Source: CAVQAH01 sp963784195
Lineage (GTDB): Bacteria > Acidobacteriota > Vicinamibacteria > Vicinamibacterales > 2-12-FULL-66-21
Assembly (NCBI GenBank): GCA_963784195.1
Contig: CAWARA010000013.1
Span: 361,968-425,967, forward strand
Direction of reading: 5' to 3'
DNA length: 64,000 bases
The stretch's first letter is position 1, and every line of letters begins with the position of its first letter. The notes below the pieces were generated by a model. That model saw nothing but the letters and a program-made list of their open reading frames with translations, did no database searches and was not told the DNA's origin. Positions 20,523-29,576 of this stretch are shown here, in pieces. A program made the translations under genes and the position numbers.

Positions 20523-21049
20523 CAGCCGACCCGCTCGATGCGGACGGTATTCATGATGACCGGATTGACAGGACGATCGTTGCGGCCGGTCGGCAAGGCG
20601 CCGATCTTCTTGACGACATCCAGCCCTTCGACGACTTCCCCAAACACCGAGTGTCGGTTGTCGAGGTGGGGCGTGGGACCCAGCGTGATGAAGAACTGAC
20701 TGCCGTTGGTGTTCGGACCGGCATTGGCCATCGACAGAATTCCGGCTTTGTCGTGCCGGAGCGCCGGATTGAACTCGTCGCCGAACTTGTAGCCGGGTCC
20801 GCCGGTGCCCTGGCCCAGCCGATCGCCACCCTGGATCATGAATCCGTTGATGATGCGGTGGAAGATGACGCCGTCATAGAACGGAGCGGTCTTGCGTTCG
20901 CCGCTCTCCGGGTCTTTCCATTCCTTGGTGCCTTCGGCAAGACCGACGAAGTTGGCGACGGTCTGCGGAGCCTCTTTGTCGAACAGCCGGATCGTGAACG
21001 ATCCCTGGTTTGTGTCGAAGAGCGCGTAAGTGCCGGGCTGACGAGCCAT
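20522..21049 (-). CDS. Cyclophilin-type peptidyl-prolyl isomerase
   Basis: About 175 residues, cytosolic, catalysing cis-trans isomerisation of X-Pro bonds. Cyclophilin hallmarks are the active-site Arg in YDGVIFHRIINGFMIQGGD, then GPGYKFGDEF, LSMANAGPNTNGSQFFITLG and HLDNRHSVFGEVVEG. An insert DPESGERKTAPF precedes the active site, as in many bacterial single-domain forms. The start is placed at ATG 21049 (MARQPGTYALF) with AAAGG 5 nt upstream; a longer in-frame ATG lies at 21079. It is the first gene of the signalling operon, which is an unusual position for a PPIase. Confidence 0.9.
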   Translation of the reverse strand: MARQPGTYALFDTNQGSFTIRLFDKEAPQTVANFVGLAEGTKEWKDPESGERKTAPFYDGVIFHRIINGFMIQGGDRLGQGTGGPGYKFGDEFNPALRHDKAGILSMANAGPNTNGSQFFITLGPTPHLDNRHSVFGEVVEGLDVVKKIGALPTGRNDRPVNPVIMNTVRIERVG

Positions 21050-21186
21050 GCGAGCCTTTCGGATGACGTGGAATTGCAAACGCTGAGCTCGGGACAGCGC
21101 CCGAGCGGCGACGGATCGTCATTATAGCCAACAAAATACCGCGAGTTTCCGTCTAACCCTCCGATTTGGCGTGGCCCAGCAAGTGT

Positions 21187-21277
21187 CCGTGGTCCGTGGT
21201 TCGTCGCTCGTCGCTCGCAAACCGGAACGTGAGCCCTTTTGCTCTGCGAGCCACGAGCTACGAACCACGGACTACGG
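21187..21277. repeat. CGTGGTC/CGTCGCT heptad palindrome
   Basis: The left arm has GTCCGTGGTCCGTGGTTCG then TCGCTCG units. The right arm has CGAGCCACGAGCTACGAAC and CACGGACTACGG. The loop contains AACGTGAGCCCTTTTGCTC. It lies in the divergent gap between the PPIase and blaI-type genes, upstream of the BlaI operator. A role in insulating the two promoters is possible but not shown. Confidence 0.8.
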
Positions 21278-21291
21278 CAGGAAGTCTCTCA

Positions 21292-21334
21292 TCTACGAAG
21301 TTCTTCGTTGACATTACGAAGACGTTCGTAGATA
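21292..21334 (+). promoter_or_regulatory. BlaI-type operator with embedded promoter
   Basis: Two perfect dyads are visible: ACGAAG-tt-CTTCGT (21295-21308) and TACGAA-gacg-TTCGTA (21315-21330). An outer 8-nt pair, TCTACGAA (21292-21299) and TTCGTAGA (21325-21332), spans both. TTGACA (21308-21313) sits between the dyads and TAGATA (21329-21334) overlaps the second; the spacer is 15 nt. A dimeric winged-helix repressor bound here would cover both promoter elements, so autoregulation by the adjacent BlaI protein is the natural reading. Confidence 0.65.
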
Positions 21335-21347
21335 AATGATGGCCACG

Positions 21348-21791
21348 ATGTCCAAGCACGAATTGCCCAGGCCCACCGACGCCGAACTCGCGATTCTGCG
21401 CGTGCTGTGGGAGCGCGGTGCCAGCACCGTCCGTCAGGTCCACGACGTGCTGTCACGCGAGCGGCCGGCCGCTTACACGACCGCTCTCAAGCTCCTGCAG
21501 ATCATGACGGAGAAGGGGCTCGTGCGCCGGGACGAGACCGACCGGACGCACGTGTACCACGCCCGCCTGACCGAAGGGCAGACCCAGCGGCAGCTCGTCC
21601 GGGATCTGCTCGATCGCGCGTTCGCCGGCTCGGCGTCAAAGCTCGTCATGCAGGCTCTCGCCGCCAGGCGTGCATCACCCGAGGAGCTCGGAGAGATTCG
21701 ACGCCTGCTTCATTCCGTTGAAAGCGGGCGCCGCGAGGCCGACAAGGAGCCCCGTCAGGACGATCGGGAGGATTCACATGACCGCGACTGA
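21348..21791 (+). CDS. BlaI/MecI-family transcriptional repressor
   Basis: A winged-helix repressor of 147 residues: LPRPTDAELAILRVLWERGA, STVRQVHDVL, then the wing region AYTTALKLLQIMTEKGLVRR. The C-terminal dimerisation helix contains RDLLDRAFAGSASKLVMQAL. In known systems such repressors are cleaved by, or on a signal from, a BlaR1-type M56 protease, and that protease is encoded directly downstream with a 14-nt overlap. ATG 21348 (MSKHELPRPT) is preferred. The ATGs at 21336 and 21339 lie at or before the predicted transcription start. Confidence 0.9.
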   Translation: MSKHELPRPTDAELAILRVLWERGASTVRQVHDVLSRERPAAYTTALKLLQIMTEKGLVRRDETDRTHVYHARLTEGQTQRQLVRDLLDRAFAGSASKLVMQALAARRASPEELGEIRRLLHSVESGRREADKEPRQDDREDSHDRD

Positions 21792-24564
21792 AATGCTGTT
21801 GCGAGAACCGGCGGCTCAGGCGATCGGCTGGGCCCTGATTCAGTTCGTGTGGCAGGGAGCGCTAATCGGGCTGATCACGGCAGCGGCGCTCGCGGCGCTC
21901 CGCCGCAGCGCGGCGGACATTCGCTATGTCGTGGCTGCCATCGGCCTCACCTTGATGTTGACCATGCCGGTGGTCACCGCAGTGCAGACCTGGCGTGCCG
22001 CCACGCCGGCCGCCATCGAGACGGCACAGATCGAGCATCGCGGCCGAGCATCTGCGGCGATGACGGTCGAAGGGCAGAGGGCCCTTACGGCAGGGTCAGC
22101 TCGCGCTACCGCGAACGAACCGAGCGCCGTCAGGCCTCCGTCCCAACAGACAAGGCTTGCGTCTTTCTCCTCGGTCTCGACGTGGATGCCCGTGTTGTTC
22201 CTCGCGTGGCTCGTCGGCGTCGCGCTGCTGACACTGCGGCTCCTGAGCGGGTGGCTCTGGGTGCAGCGGTTGAAGTCGCATGCGACTGTGCCGGCGGCCG
22301 CCGCTGTCGGCGACATGGCGGCGCGCCTTGCACGCCGGCTGCACATTACGCGCACGGTCACGTTTCTCGAATCGGCACTCGTCGATGTGCCCACCGTGAT
22401 CGGATGGCTGCGGCCCGTCGTTCTCGTTCCCGCGAGCGCGCTGGCCGGACTGTCCCCCAGCCAGCTCGAAGCGATTCTTGCGCACGAGCTCGCACACATC
22501 CGCCGTCACGACTATCTGGTCAACCTGTTACAGACGCTGGTCGAGACGCTGCTTTTCTATCACCCCGCCGTGTGGTGGCTGTCGCGCCGCATTCGCATCG
22601 AACGAGAGCACTGCTGCGACGACCTGGCGGTCAGCCTCTGTGGTGATCCGGTTTCCTACGCGCGAGCGCTTGCCGAACTCGAGGAGCTTCGAAGCCGCGG
22701 CGGCCAGTTCGTGCTCGCGGCCAACGGCGGCTCACTGCTCGATCGCGTGCGCCGGCTGCTCGGCGCTCCGACGCATGCGGGGCGCGGCCCGGGTTGGCTC
22801 GCCGCCAGCGTTTCTGTCCTGGTGATCTCGGCCATTGCTGCCGGCGCACTGGGGACGGACGTCGTCGGTTCCGATCAGCAGGAACAGGCACCGGCCCAGC
22901 CGTCGATCGCTGCCGTCACGTCATCCTCCTCCGCCACGTCTTCCTCGTCGAGGCCGGCCGTAGCCGCGACTCGGCCGACTGCGCCGGTGGCCCAGGCAAC
23001 TGCCGCGGTCGCACCTGCGATCGCAACCACACAGGCCGCGGCGGCGGCCGCCGAGGATGCTGGACGTCAGGCCAGGGAACTCGCCCGGCAGCTGGCCGAA
23101 ATGACTGCCGCTATCGCGCAACGGGCCGTGACCCTCGACACGGCTGCGCTGGATGCGCTGAACCGGCACTCGGCCAGACTGGATCTGGCTGCGGCCACGC
23201 TTCAGGCGACGGCGAACGCCACCAGTGAATCGGCATTGGCCAGCGCTCATGCGGCACTCGCTGATGCCGCTGCGCTCATGGAGCCATTCGCGCTGATCGC
23301 CCAGCAGAAGAGCAAGGGAACCTTCACGTGGTCCAACGACGGCGAGAAGCTCTCGGTCAGCTACGACGGCGCGATTGAATTCACCGACGACGACACGGAC
23401 ATCAAGAGCCTGTCGCCCGGCGGAACCCTGAAGATCAAGGATGGCGGACTGCTGGCGAGCCGGACGGTCGAGTTCCGCGCGGACGCATCCGGCACGATCG
23501 AGCGGCGCTTCTGGGTCGGCAAGTCCGAACGGCCCTTCGAGCCGGAGGGGCGTGAATGGCTGGCGCAGGCGCTTCCACGATTCATCCGGCAGACGGGGAT
23601 CGGTGCTCAGGCCAGGGTCGCACGCATCATGCGGCAGAAGGGGCCTGAGGGCGTCTTCGCAGAAATCGCGCTCATCGATGGCAGCTGGGCGAAACGGATC
23701 TACTTCACCGAGCTGCTCAAGACCGAGAAGCTCGACCCGAAGCTCGTCGAGCGCGCCCTCAATCAGGCCGCCAGGGAAATCGACTCCGACTTCGAGATGG
23801 CTTCAATGCTGATCGGATCCGCCGATCGGCTCCTGGTGGACGACGCCACGCGCAAGGCGTACTTCGAGGCCGCGCGAACGATCGATTCCGACTTCGAGAT
23901 GCGCCGGGTGTTCTCCTCCGCGATGAAGCGCGGCACGATGAGCCCCGACGTGATGTTCGGCCTCCTCGATGCGAGCACCGCCATCGAGTCCGATTTCGAG
24001 GCGGCGTCGCTCCTGATCGACGTCGCCAAGCTTCAGGCGCTCGACGCACGGACGCGACCGGCCTATTTCAAGCTCCTCGACACCGTCGAGAGCGATTTCG
24101 AGCGGCGTCGCGCGCTGACGTCGGCGCTGGCCAACGCCGACGCGAGCCCCGATGTGCGCAAGGCTGTGCTCGACGCTGCCGTCTCGATAGAGTCTGACTT
24201 CGAGAAGGCATCGCTGCTGATGAGCCTGATCGAGCGGACGCCAGTCATCGACGAGAGCCTGCGGGCATCGTTCTTCCGGGTCGTCGACACCATCGATTCG
24301 TCGTTCGAGCGCAGCCGCGTCCTGCAGACGGTGCTGCAACGCGGCGATGCGTCACCGGAGACCGTCCTCGCCGTCTTGCGATCCGCGAGCAACATGGATA
24401 GCGGCTTCGAAGCCTCGCAGGTGCTCCTGGCCGTCGCATCGAAATACACGGTCAGCGGCGAGGCGCGCGATATCTACGTCGCGGCTGCCGAGCGCCTCGG
24501 CGACTTCGAGCAGGGCCGCGTACTGGCAGCGCTGGTGAAGAGCGAGAAGCGAAACGGTCGGTAG
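21778..24564 (+). CDS. BlaR1-like M56 sensor peptidase with C-terminal SDFE repeats
   Basis: A 928-residue membrane protein with GGGAGGA before ATG 21778. The N-terminus has membrane helices (ALIQFVWQGALIGLITAAAL and others). The M56 zinc protease motif is ILAHELAHIRRHDYLVNLLQ (about residue 236), followed by REHCCDDLAV. After the last helix (VSVLVISAIAAGALG) comes an Ala/Thr/Ser-rich linker, a helical segment and a beta-like domain (KGTFTWSNDGEKLSVSYDG). The end is eight repeats of about 34 residues centred on (I/V)(D/E)SDFE. There is no penicillin-binding domain, so the signal is not a beta-lactam bound in the BlaR1 way. It is probably co-transcribed with the repressor. Confidence 0.85.
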   Translation: MTATEMLLREPAAQAIGWALIQFVWQGALIGLITAAALAALRRSAADIRYVVAAIGLTLMLTMPVVTAVQTWRAATPAAIETAQIEHRGRASAAMTVEGQRALTAGSARATANEPSAVRPPSQQTRLASFSSVSTWMPVLFLAWLVGVALLTLRLLSGWLWVQRLKSHATVPAAAAVGDMAARLARRLHITRTVTFLESALVDVPTVIGWLRPVVLVPASALAGLSPSQLEAILAHELAHIRRHDYLVNLLQTLVETLLFYHPAVWWLSRRIRIEREHCCDDLAVSLCGDPVSYARALAELEELRSRGGQFVLAANGGSLLDRVRRLLGAPTHAGRGPGWLAASVSVLVISAIAAGALGTDVVGSDQQEQAPAQPSIAAVTSSSSATSSSSRPAVAATRPTAPVAQATAAVAPAIATTQAAAAAAEDAGRQARELARQLAEMTAAIAQRAVTLDTAALDALNRHSARLDLAAATLQATANATSESALASAHAALADAAALMEPFALIAQQKSKGTFTWSNDGEKLSVSYDGAIEFTDDDTDIKSLSPGGTLKIKDGGLLASRTVEFRADASGTIERRFWVGKSERPFEPEGREWLAQALPRFIRQTGIGAQARVARIMRQKGPEGVFAEIALIDGSWAKRIYFTELLKTEKLDPKLVERALNQAAREIDSDFEMASMLIGSADRLLVDDATRKAYFEAARTIDSDFEMRRVFSSAMKRGTMSPDVMFGLLDASTAIESDFEAASLLIDVAKLQALDARTRPAYFKLLDTVESDFERRRALTSALANADASPDVRKAVLDAAVSIESDFEKASLLMSLIERTPVIDESLRASFFRVVDTIDSSFERSRVLQTVLQRGDASPETVLAVLRSASNMDSGFEASQVLLAVASKYTVSGEARDIYVAAAERLGDFEQGRVLAALVKSEKRNGR

Positions 24565-24570
24565 AGCGGT

Positions 24571-26437
24571 CTAGACGACCGGTGTTCCTGTCGTCAGCGG
24601 CGGCTTGACCGAATTCCACGTGGTCGCGCGTTCGTAGGCGAGCGCGACTCGCAGCACTGTCGCCTCGTCGTACAGGCGTCCGGTCACCATCAGCTCCACC
24701 GGCGCGTTGGCGACGAAGCCCGCGCGCATCGCCAGTGCTGGATGCCCTGTCAGGTTCGTCAAGCCCAGGCTGCCGCTGCCGGTTGGCGACAGAAACACGT
24801 CGTACTCCGACATCAGCTTGTCCATCTGTCGAATGAGCAGTGTCCGGGCTCGCTGCGCGCGGATGTATTCGACGGCCGGAACATAACGATGCGTGCGGAA
24901 CGTGTTCGGCCAGGTGTTGAGCGAGGCGTCCTGGATGCCCGCGCTTCGCGTGAGGTCATCGAACGCCGCTGCTGCCTCGACGCTGAGGACGAAACCGATG
25001 GCGCTGGCGATGTCCTGGCCCGGGATCTCGATGGGATGCAGGGTCGCGCCCGCCTTACGGTAGACATCCAGCGCGTCGTTCAGCAGCTTCAACTGTGCCT
25101 CGCGACGGCGACGCTGTTCTTCGGGGGACACACCGCCGCGTCCCCGCCCAGCGGCGTCGCCTCCGGCTCCCCCTGCGCCACCCCTGCCGGTGTCACCGCC
25201 GCGACCCGCGTCGGGCGGGGGATCGGGTCTCGCCTCGAACTCCGTCTTGATGTATCCGATGCGAAGCTTCGACAGCGGTACGTCTGGGTTCCACACGAAG
25301 GGCGCGTCGACGACGGTTTCGTCGCGTCCGTCGGGACCGTAGATGGCGTTGAAGACTAACGCGCAGTCCTCGACCGATCGGCACATCGGGCCGATCTTGT
25401 CCATCGTCCAGCTGAGCGCCATCGCACCGTGACGGCTGACGCGGCCGTACGTCGGCCTCAGGCCCGTGACGCCGTTCACCGCTGACGGCGAGATGATCGA
25501 TCCGCGCGTTTCGGTGCCGATGGAGAAGCCGACGAGCCCGGCGGCCGTCGCCGATCCCGGTCCGGCCGAGGATCCACTCGATCCGCCGCGCTGCGGATCC
25601 TCAGGATTCCACGGGTTCTTCGTCTGTCCCCGGAACCAGCGGTCGCCTTGCGCCAGCGCGCCCATTGAGAGCTTGGCGACGAGCACCGCGCCGGCGTCTC
25701 GAAGGCGCTCGACGATTGTCGCGTCGAAGTCGAAGACCTGGTTCTGATAGGGACCGGCCCCCCACGTCGTGGGGATACCTTTCGTCGCGAACAGATCCTT
25801 CGCGCCCCAGGGAATGCCGTGCAGCGGTCCCTTGTAACGGCCGGCGCGGATCTCGCGATCCGCCTGCGCGGCCTGCGTGAGCGCCAGCTCCTCGGTGAGC
25901 GTGACGACGCAGTTCAGCCGGGCGCCGTGCGTCTTGAGGCGCTCGAGATACATCTTCGTGAGGTCGGTCGAGCTGACGTCGCGGCGCTGAACCAGGGCGG
26001 CCAGGGCCGTGACCGGAAGGAACGCCAGATCGTCGAGCGACGAATGCCGCGCCGCCGGCGACTGCAAGCGCGATCTTGAGCTTCGCGTTGGGTGTCGCGC
26101 CTGGCTTCGGTCTATGACCCGGCAGATAGGGCCGGAACGTCACCGCGGGTTCGGTGTCGAGCGGCACGTCGATCTTGCGCAGCTGATCGAATCCGTCGAC
26201 GTTGCGATTGACGCCGCGCAGCGCCTGTTCCTGGTCCGCGTCGGAGAAGTCGACCCCAAGCAACTTCTCCCCGCAGTCCAGCGTTTCCTTCGTGATTCGG
26301 AGGGGCTGGTCCTGAGTCTGCTGACCCGCAAGTGCCGGGGCGGCGAGCCCGGCTGCCACAGCAGCCGGCACGGTCTTCAGAAAACGCCGGCGCTTGAGGA
26401 GCGCCAGCCGCACCTTTGGATCATTCGCGTGCTTCAT
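24571..26437 (-). CDS. Tat-exported amidase (amidase-signature family), frameshifted
   Basis: The start at ATG 26437 follows GAGGAGAGG. The leader LLKRRRFLKTVPAAVAAGL carries a twin-arginine motif and is followed by Ala-rich hydrophobic residues. After a frame break near 26060 the amidase domain proceeds. The catalytic Lys lies in PWGAKDLFATKG and the Ser-cisSer pair in GGSSGSSAGPGSATAAGLVG, with FSIGTETRGSI after it. A Gly/Arg/Asp-rich loop (codons at about 25130-25215) is inserted before the C-terminal third. The substrate amide is unknown. Both coding halves are intact, so a single-base indel is likely. It ends 7 nt from the convergent M56 gene. Confidence 0.85.
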
Positions 26438-26474
26438 CGGACCTCTCCTCACACAACTCCCGGACTTTCACGCG

Positions 26475-27464
26475 TCAGTTCTTCTGTTTGAAGCCTGCGG
26501 GAATCTCGATGTCGGGCTGAGCAACGGTCGTCGCCACTTCAAGCGTCTCGTTGTTGATCGTCATGAACGTCGCGCGCGGCGCGGTGTCCTTTTTCATCAT
26601 CCGGCGCGCCAGCATGCCGCTGAGGCCGCCGCCGCTGCTGTTGTTGCTCTGCGCTTCCTGCGCGACCTGTTCCTTGCTCTTGACGCCCTCGAAGGTCATC
26701 GTCGTGGCGAGCGGCGTGCCGCTCATGTTGACCTTCTCCTTGTTGATCCGCTCCATCGCCTGCTTGACCATCGGGTACATGGCGATGACGGTTGCCATCT
26801 GCTCGGCGGAGACCGCCGCAGTTTCGGGCGCAATGGCCTTCCAGTAGCGCATCTCGAACTCGGCCATCTCTTTCAGGGCGGGAATGTCCGGGCCGATCCA
26901 GTTGTCCGCCGTGAGCACGAGCCCGCCCGATTCCTCGAGCGTCTTGCCCTTCTCGCGCACCGTGACCGTCATCACGACCTGACGCGCGTCGTAGCCGGCG
27001 ACCGATTTCTTCTGACCCGTTTCCTTGACGTCGAAATCGACCTCGAGCTCCTTGTCAGGCTTCTGTTGCGGCTGCTGCTCCTGCTGCGGCTGTTCGGCGC
27101 GCGCCTTCTCGGCGTCGCGCTGCGCTTTCTCCTGCGCTTCCTTCAGCTGGCGGCGCACCTCGTCGAAGGTCGTGACCTGATACGTCTTCTTCTTCATGTC
27201 GAGGTCGTAGATCTTCTCTTCCCGGAGATCCACAATCCGTCCGACCGTATCGTTGAAGGTGGCCTTGCGATCGCCTTTGACCGCGTTGCTGGAGAGCAAC
27301 CCTTCCTTCGCGGCCTTGCCGGCGAACAGGTTGATCATCCGGCCGAGGGTGCCTTCGAACTTGACTTGGGATTTGTCCTTGGTCTTGACTTCGGCGCTGA
27401 GGGTCAGCGCACCGGCCGCGACCAGTGAGAGGGCCAGGGCACACGTCGTCTGCAGGCGTTTCAT
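26475..27464 (-). CDS. Secreted protein of unknown function (DUF4412-like)
   Basis: A 329-residue protein with GGAGGA upstream of its ATG and a signal peptide ending GALTLSAEV. Sequence features are KFEGTLGRMINLFAGKAAKE, GRIVDLREEKIYDLDMKKKT (a pattern of reading out a protein-bound state seen in DUF4412-like proteins), a Gln/Pro/Glu-rich linker (RAEQPQQEQQPQQKPDKE) and a tail with ATFMTINNETLEV. I recall homologues restricted to Acidobacteriota, but no function is known to me. It lies just upstream of the amidase on the same strand and may share its transcript. Confidence 0.75.
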   Translation of the reverse strand: MKRLQTTCALALSLVAAGALTLSAEVKTKDKSQVKFEGTLGRMINLFAGKAAKEGLLSSNAVKGDRKATFNDTVGRIVDLREEKIYDLDMKKKTYQVTTFDEVRRQLKEAQEKAQRDAEKARAEQPQQEQQPQQKPDKELEVDFDVKETGQKKSVAGYDARQVVMTVTVREKGKTLEESGGLVLTADNWIGPDIPALKEMAEFEMRYWKAIAPETAAVSAEQMATVIAMYPMVKQAMERINKEKVNMSGTPLATTMTFEGVKSKEQVAQEAQSNNSSGGGLSGMLARRMMKKDTAPRATFMTINNETLEVATTVAQPDIEIPAGFKQKN

Positions 27465-27535
27465 TCGACAGATCCTCCGTGGTACGGGAGTCCGTGGGGT
27501 GCGCTACATTCTAGCGCGCGTCCGGCTCGCGCGCC

Positions 27536-27905
27536 ATGAGGGACGGAGGAGACGGAGATCGGGAGAGGGAGGGGACGGAGGGAACGGAACGAGCTTCAAA
27601 AACGGAGACACGGGGAAACGGAGACGCGCAGAGGGTGTGAGGGTCGCGCCTGGTGAGCCGATGTCGCCGCGCGTGCGCGGCGAGCGATCGACCGATGCCC
27701 CGCGGACACAAGCCGCCTCCACCATTCCCACGCGGCTTGTGTCCGCGGGGCATCGGTCGATCGCCCGGCCCGGCCGACGGCCGGGCCGACATCGGCTGGT
27801 GAGGCGCAGCGCGTCTTCCGTTATCCTCTGTTTCTCTGTGTCTCCGTTTTTGAAGCTCGTTCCGTTCCCTCCGTAACCTCCGTCCCCGAGTCTCCGTAAG
27901 CTCCT
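27536..27905. repeat. Large composite palindrome, about 370 nt
   Basis: It fills most of the 490-nt gap between the secreted protein and an ECF sigma gene. Outer arms: GGAACGGAACGAGCTTCAAA continuing AACGGAGACACGGGGAAACG (left) and the complement CGTTTTTGAAGCTCGTTCCG (right). Middle arms: CCAGGCGCGACC-like against GGCCGGGC-rich sequence. At the centre is a perfect stem of 33 bp (27684-27716 with 27732-27764) and a 15-nt loop. The open frames on both strands here are products of the symmetry and not genes. Confidence 0.9.
27684..27764. repeat. Perfect 33-bp inverted repeat with 15-nt loop
   Basis: The left arm begins GCGATCGACCGATGCCCCGC (27684 on) and the right arm ends with its exact complement at 27764. 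The loop is 27717-27731. It could form a strong hairpin or cruciform on either strand. There is no T-tract, so an intrinsic terminator of the usual kind is not supported. Confidence 0.9.
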
Positions 27906-27956
27906 GGCACGGATAACAGATGTCCACCAACGCCCGTCCTCCCTCCCAGATGGAGA

Positions 27957-28526
27957 TTGCCGTCGTGGGCTCCGCGCCGACACCGGCCGTCATCGGCGGC
28001 TGAGCGGTTCGGAACAGCCCATGCGACAGAGGATGCGCGCCTCGTCGCGCAGGCCAGCGCCGGGGACGAGTCGGCCTTCGCCCGCTTGTACGAGCGGTAT
28101 GCGCGAATGGTCCACGGGATTCTCCTGGCGCGCGTCGGCCGCGCCGATGCCGAGGACCTCGTTCAGGAGGTCTTTTTCGCGGCCTGGCACCGGCTCAAGG
28201 CGCTGCGGGATCCGGCGGCGTTCGGCGGCTGGCTGGCCACGATCGCGAGAAACCGCGCCACCGATCATCATCGCCGGGGGAACGACTACGAGGAGCTGCC
28301 GGCTCATCTGGAAGCGCGCGATGCCACGGCCGCCCGGACCGAGGCGCTCGTTGTTCTGAAGATCATCCGGTCGCTTCCTGAGGCCTACCGCGAGACGCTG
28401 GTGCTGCGGCTCGTGGAGGGGATGACCGGCCCGGAGATCGCCGAGCGCACAGGGCTGACGGCCGCCTCGGTTCGCGTCAATCTGCACCGGGGAATGAAGC
28501 TCCTGCGGGAGAAGCTGGACGCATGA
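27957..28526 (+). CDS. ECF-family sigma-70 factor, 5' end uncertain
   Basis: Region 2 reads AGDESAFARLYERYARMVHG and GRADAEDLVQEVFFAAWHRL. Region 4 reads SLPEAYRETLVLRLVEGMTG and PEIAERTGLTAASVRVNLHR, clear RpoE-type features. The in-frame start available is TTG 27957. A better candidate is ATG 27920 (MSTNARPPSQMEIAVVG), one frame away. One extra G near 28000 would join it to AERFGTAHATEDARLV. The stop overlaps the FecR-domain gene (ATGA), which probably encodes its anti-sigma partner. Confidence 0.8.
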   Translation: MPSWAPRRHRPSSAAERFGTAHATEDARLVAQASAGDESAFARLYERYARMVHGILLARVGRADAEDLVQEVFFAAWHRLKALRDPAAFGGWLATIARNRATDHHRRGNDYEELPAHLEARDATAARTEALVVLKIIRSLPEAYRETLVLRLVEGMTGPEIAERTGLTAASVRVNLHRGMKLLREKLDA

Positions 28527-29563
28527 CATCCGATCGACACGACGACGCCTATCTGTGGGACAAAACCGGCGAGCCGGATCCCGACGTGGCGCGCCTCGAA
28601 CGCGTGCTCGGCACGCTGCGGCACGACCGGCCCCTCGGTCAGTTGCCGGCGCGTGAGTCGGCCGACATCAGCACGAGGGTGTCCCTGGGCAGGCGCGCGT
28701 GGTATGCCGTCTCGACAATGGCAGCGGCTGCGGCACTGATCCTCATGGCCGGCACCGCATGGCTGACCGTCCTTCAGCCGCGAATCGGATGGGCCGTTGA
28801 ATCACTGGCTGGCGAGCCTGTCGTCGACGGTCAACGTATCGACAGGAATTCGAGGCTCGCCGTCGGCGCATGGCTCGAGACGAACACCGATTCGCGCGCG
28901 CGCGTCAACGCCGGCCCCATCGGCCGCATCGTCGTTGAACCGAACACTCGCGTGCAGCTCGTCGAGGCAAGAGGACGCGAGCATCGCATGTCGCTGGCGC
29001 AGGGCACGATCCACGCCCGGATCTGGGCGCCGCCGAAGTTTTTCTACGTGAACACACCGGCGGCGGTCGCCATCGATCTCGGCTGCGCATATACGCTGCA
29101 TGTGAATGCTGATGGTTCGGGCCTCGTCCGCGTGACGCACGGCTGGGTGGCGTTTCAGAACGGCGAAAGGGAATCATTCATCCCGGAACAGGCGGTGTGC
29201 GCCACACGCCCTGGCGTCGGACCGGGCACGCCGCGCTATGAGGATGCTCCTGACGTTTACGCCGCCGCACTCGACCTCCTCGACTTCGGCGATTCATCCG
29301 ATCCTGGCCGTGCCGCGGCGCTCGACCTGGTGCTCTCGCGCGCGCGCCCACGCGATGCCCTCACGCTGTGGCATCTGCTTCGACGCGGCTCGCCCGAGGA
29401 GCGCACGAGGGTTTTCGAGCGCATGACGGCTGTTTCGCCACCGCCATCCGGCATCACCCGTGAAGCCATTCTGCGCGGCGACCGTGTGGCGATCGACGCC
29501 TGGTGGAACAGCCTTGGCCTCGACAGCACGACGTGGTGGAGGATGTGGAAGAAGGACTGGTGA
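28523..29563 (+). CDS. FecR-domain anti-sigma-like membrane protein
   Basis: 346 residues. A cytosolic N-terminus of about 60 residues is followed by a single membrane helix (STMAAAAALILMAGTAWLTV) and a periplasmic FecR-like beta domain (GRIVVEPNTRVQLVEARGRE, LAQGTIHARIWAPPKFFYV, VNADGSGLVRVTHGWVAFQN). A helical tail ends WWRMWKKDW. The position directly after an ECF sigma gene with a 4-nt overlap supports an anti-sigma role, with the N-terminus holding the sigma factor. No zinc-type HxxxCxxC motif is present. The target regulon is unknown. Confidence 0.8.
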   Translation: MTSDRHDDAYLWDKTGEPDPDVARLERVLGTLRHDRPLGQLPARESADISTRVSLGRRAWYAVSTMAAAAALILMAGTAWLTVLQPRIGWAVESLAGEPVVDGQRIDRNSRLAVGAWLETNTDSRARVNAGPIGRIVVEPNTRVQLVEARGREHRMSLAQGTIHARIWAPPKFFYVNTPAAVAIDLGCAYTLHVNADGSGLVRVTHGWVAFQNGERESFIPEQAVCATRPGVGPGTPRYEDAPDVYAAALDLLDFGDSSDPGRAAALDLVLSRARPRDALTLWHLLRRGSPEERTRVFERMTAVSPPPSGITREAILRGDRVAIDAWWNSLGLDSTTWWRMWKKDW

Positions 29564-29576
29564 AGGGCGCTGACGT

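Noticed and set aside
27504..27993. Overlapping open frames on both strands in the 27.5-28.0 kb gap
   Set aside because: They are produced by the near-perfect symmetry of the composite palindrome; the two translations are versions of each other and show no domain.
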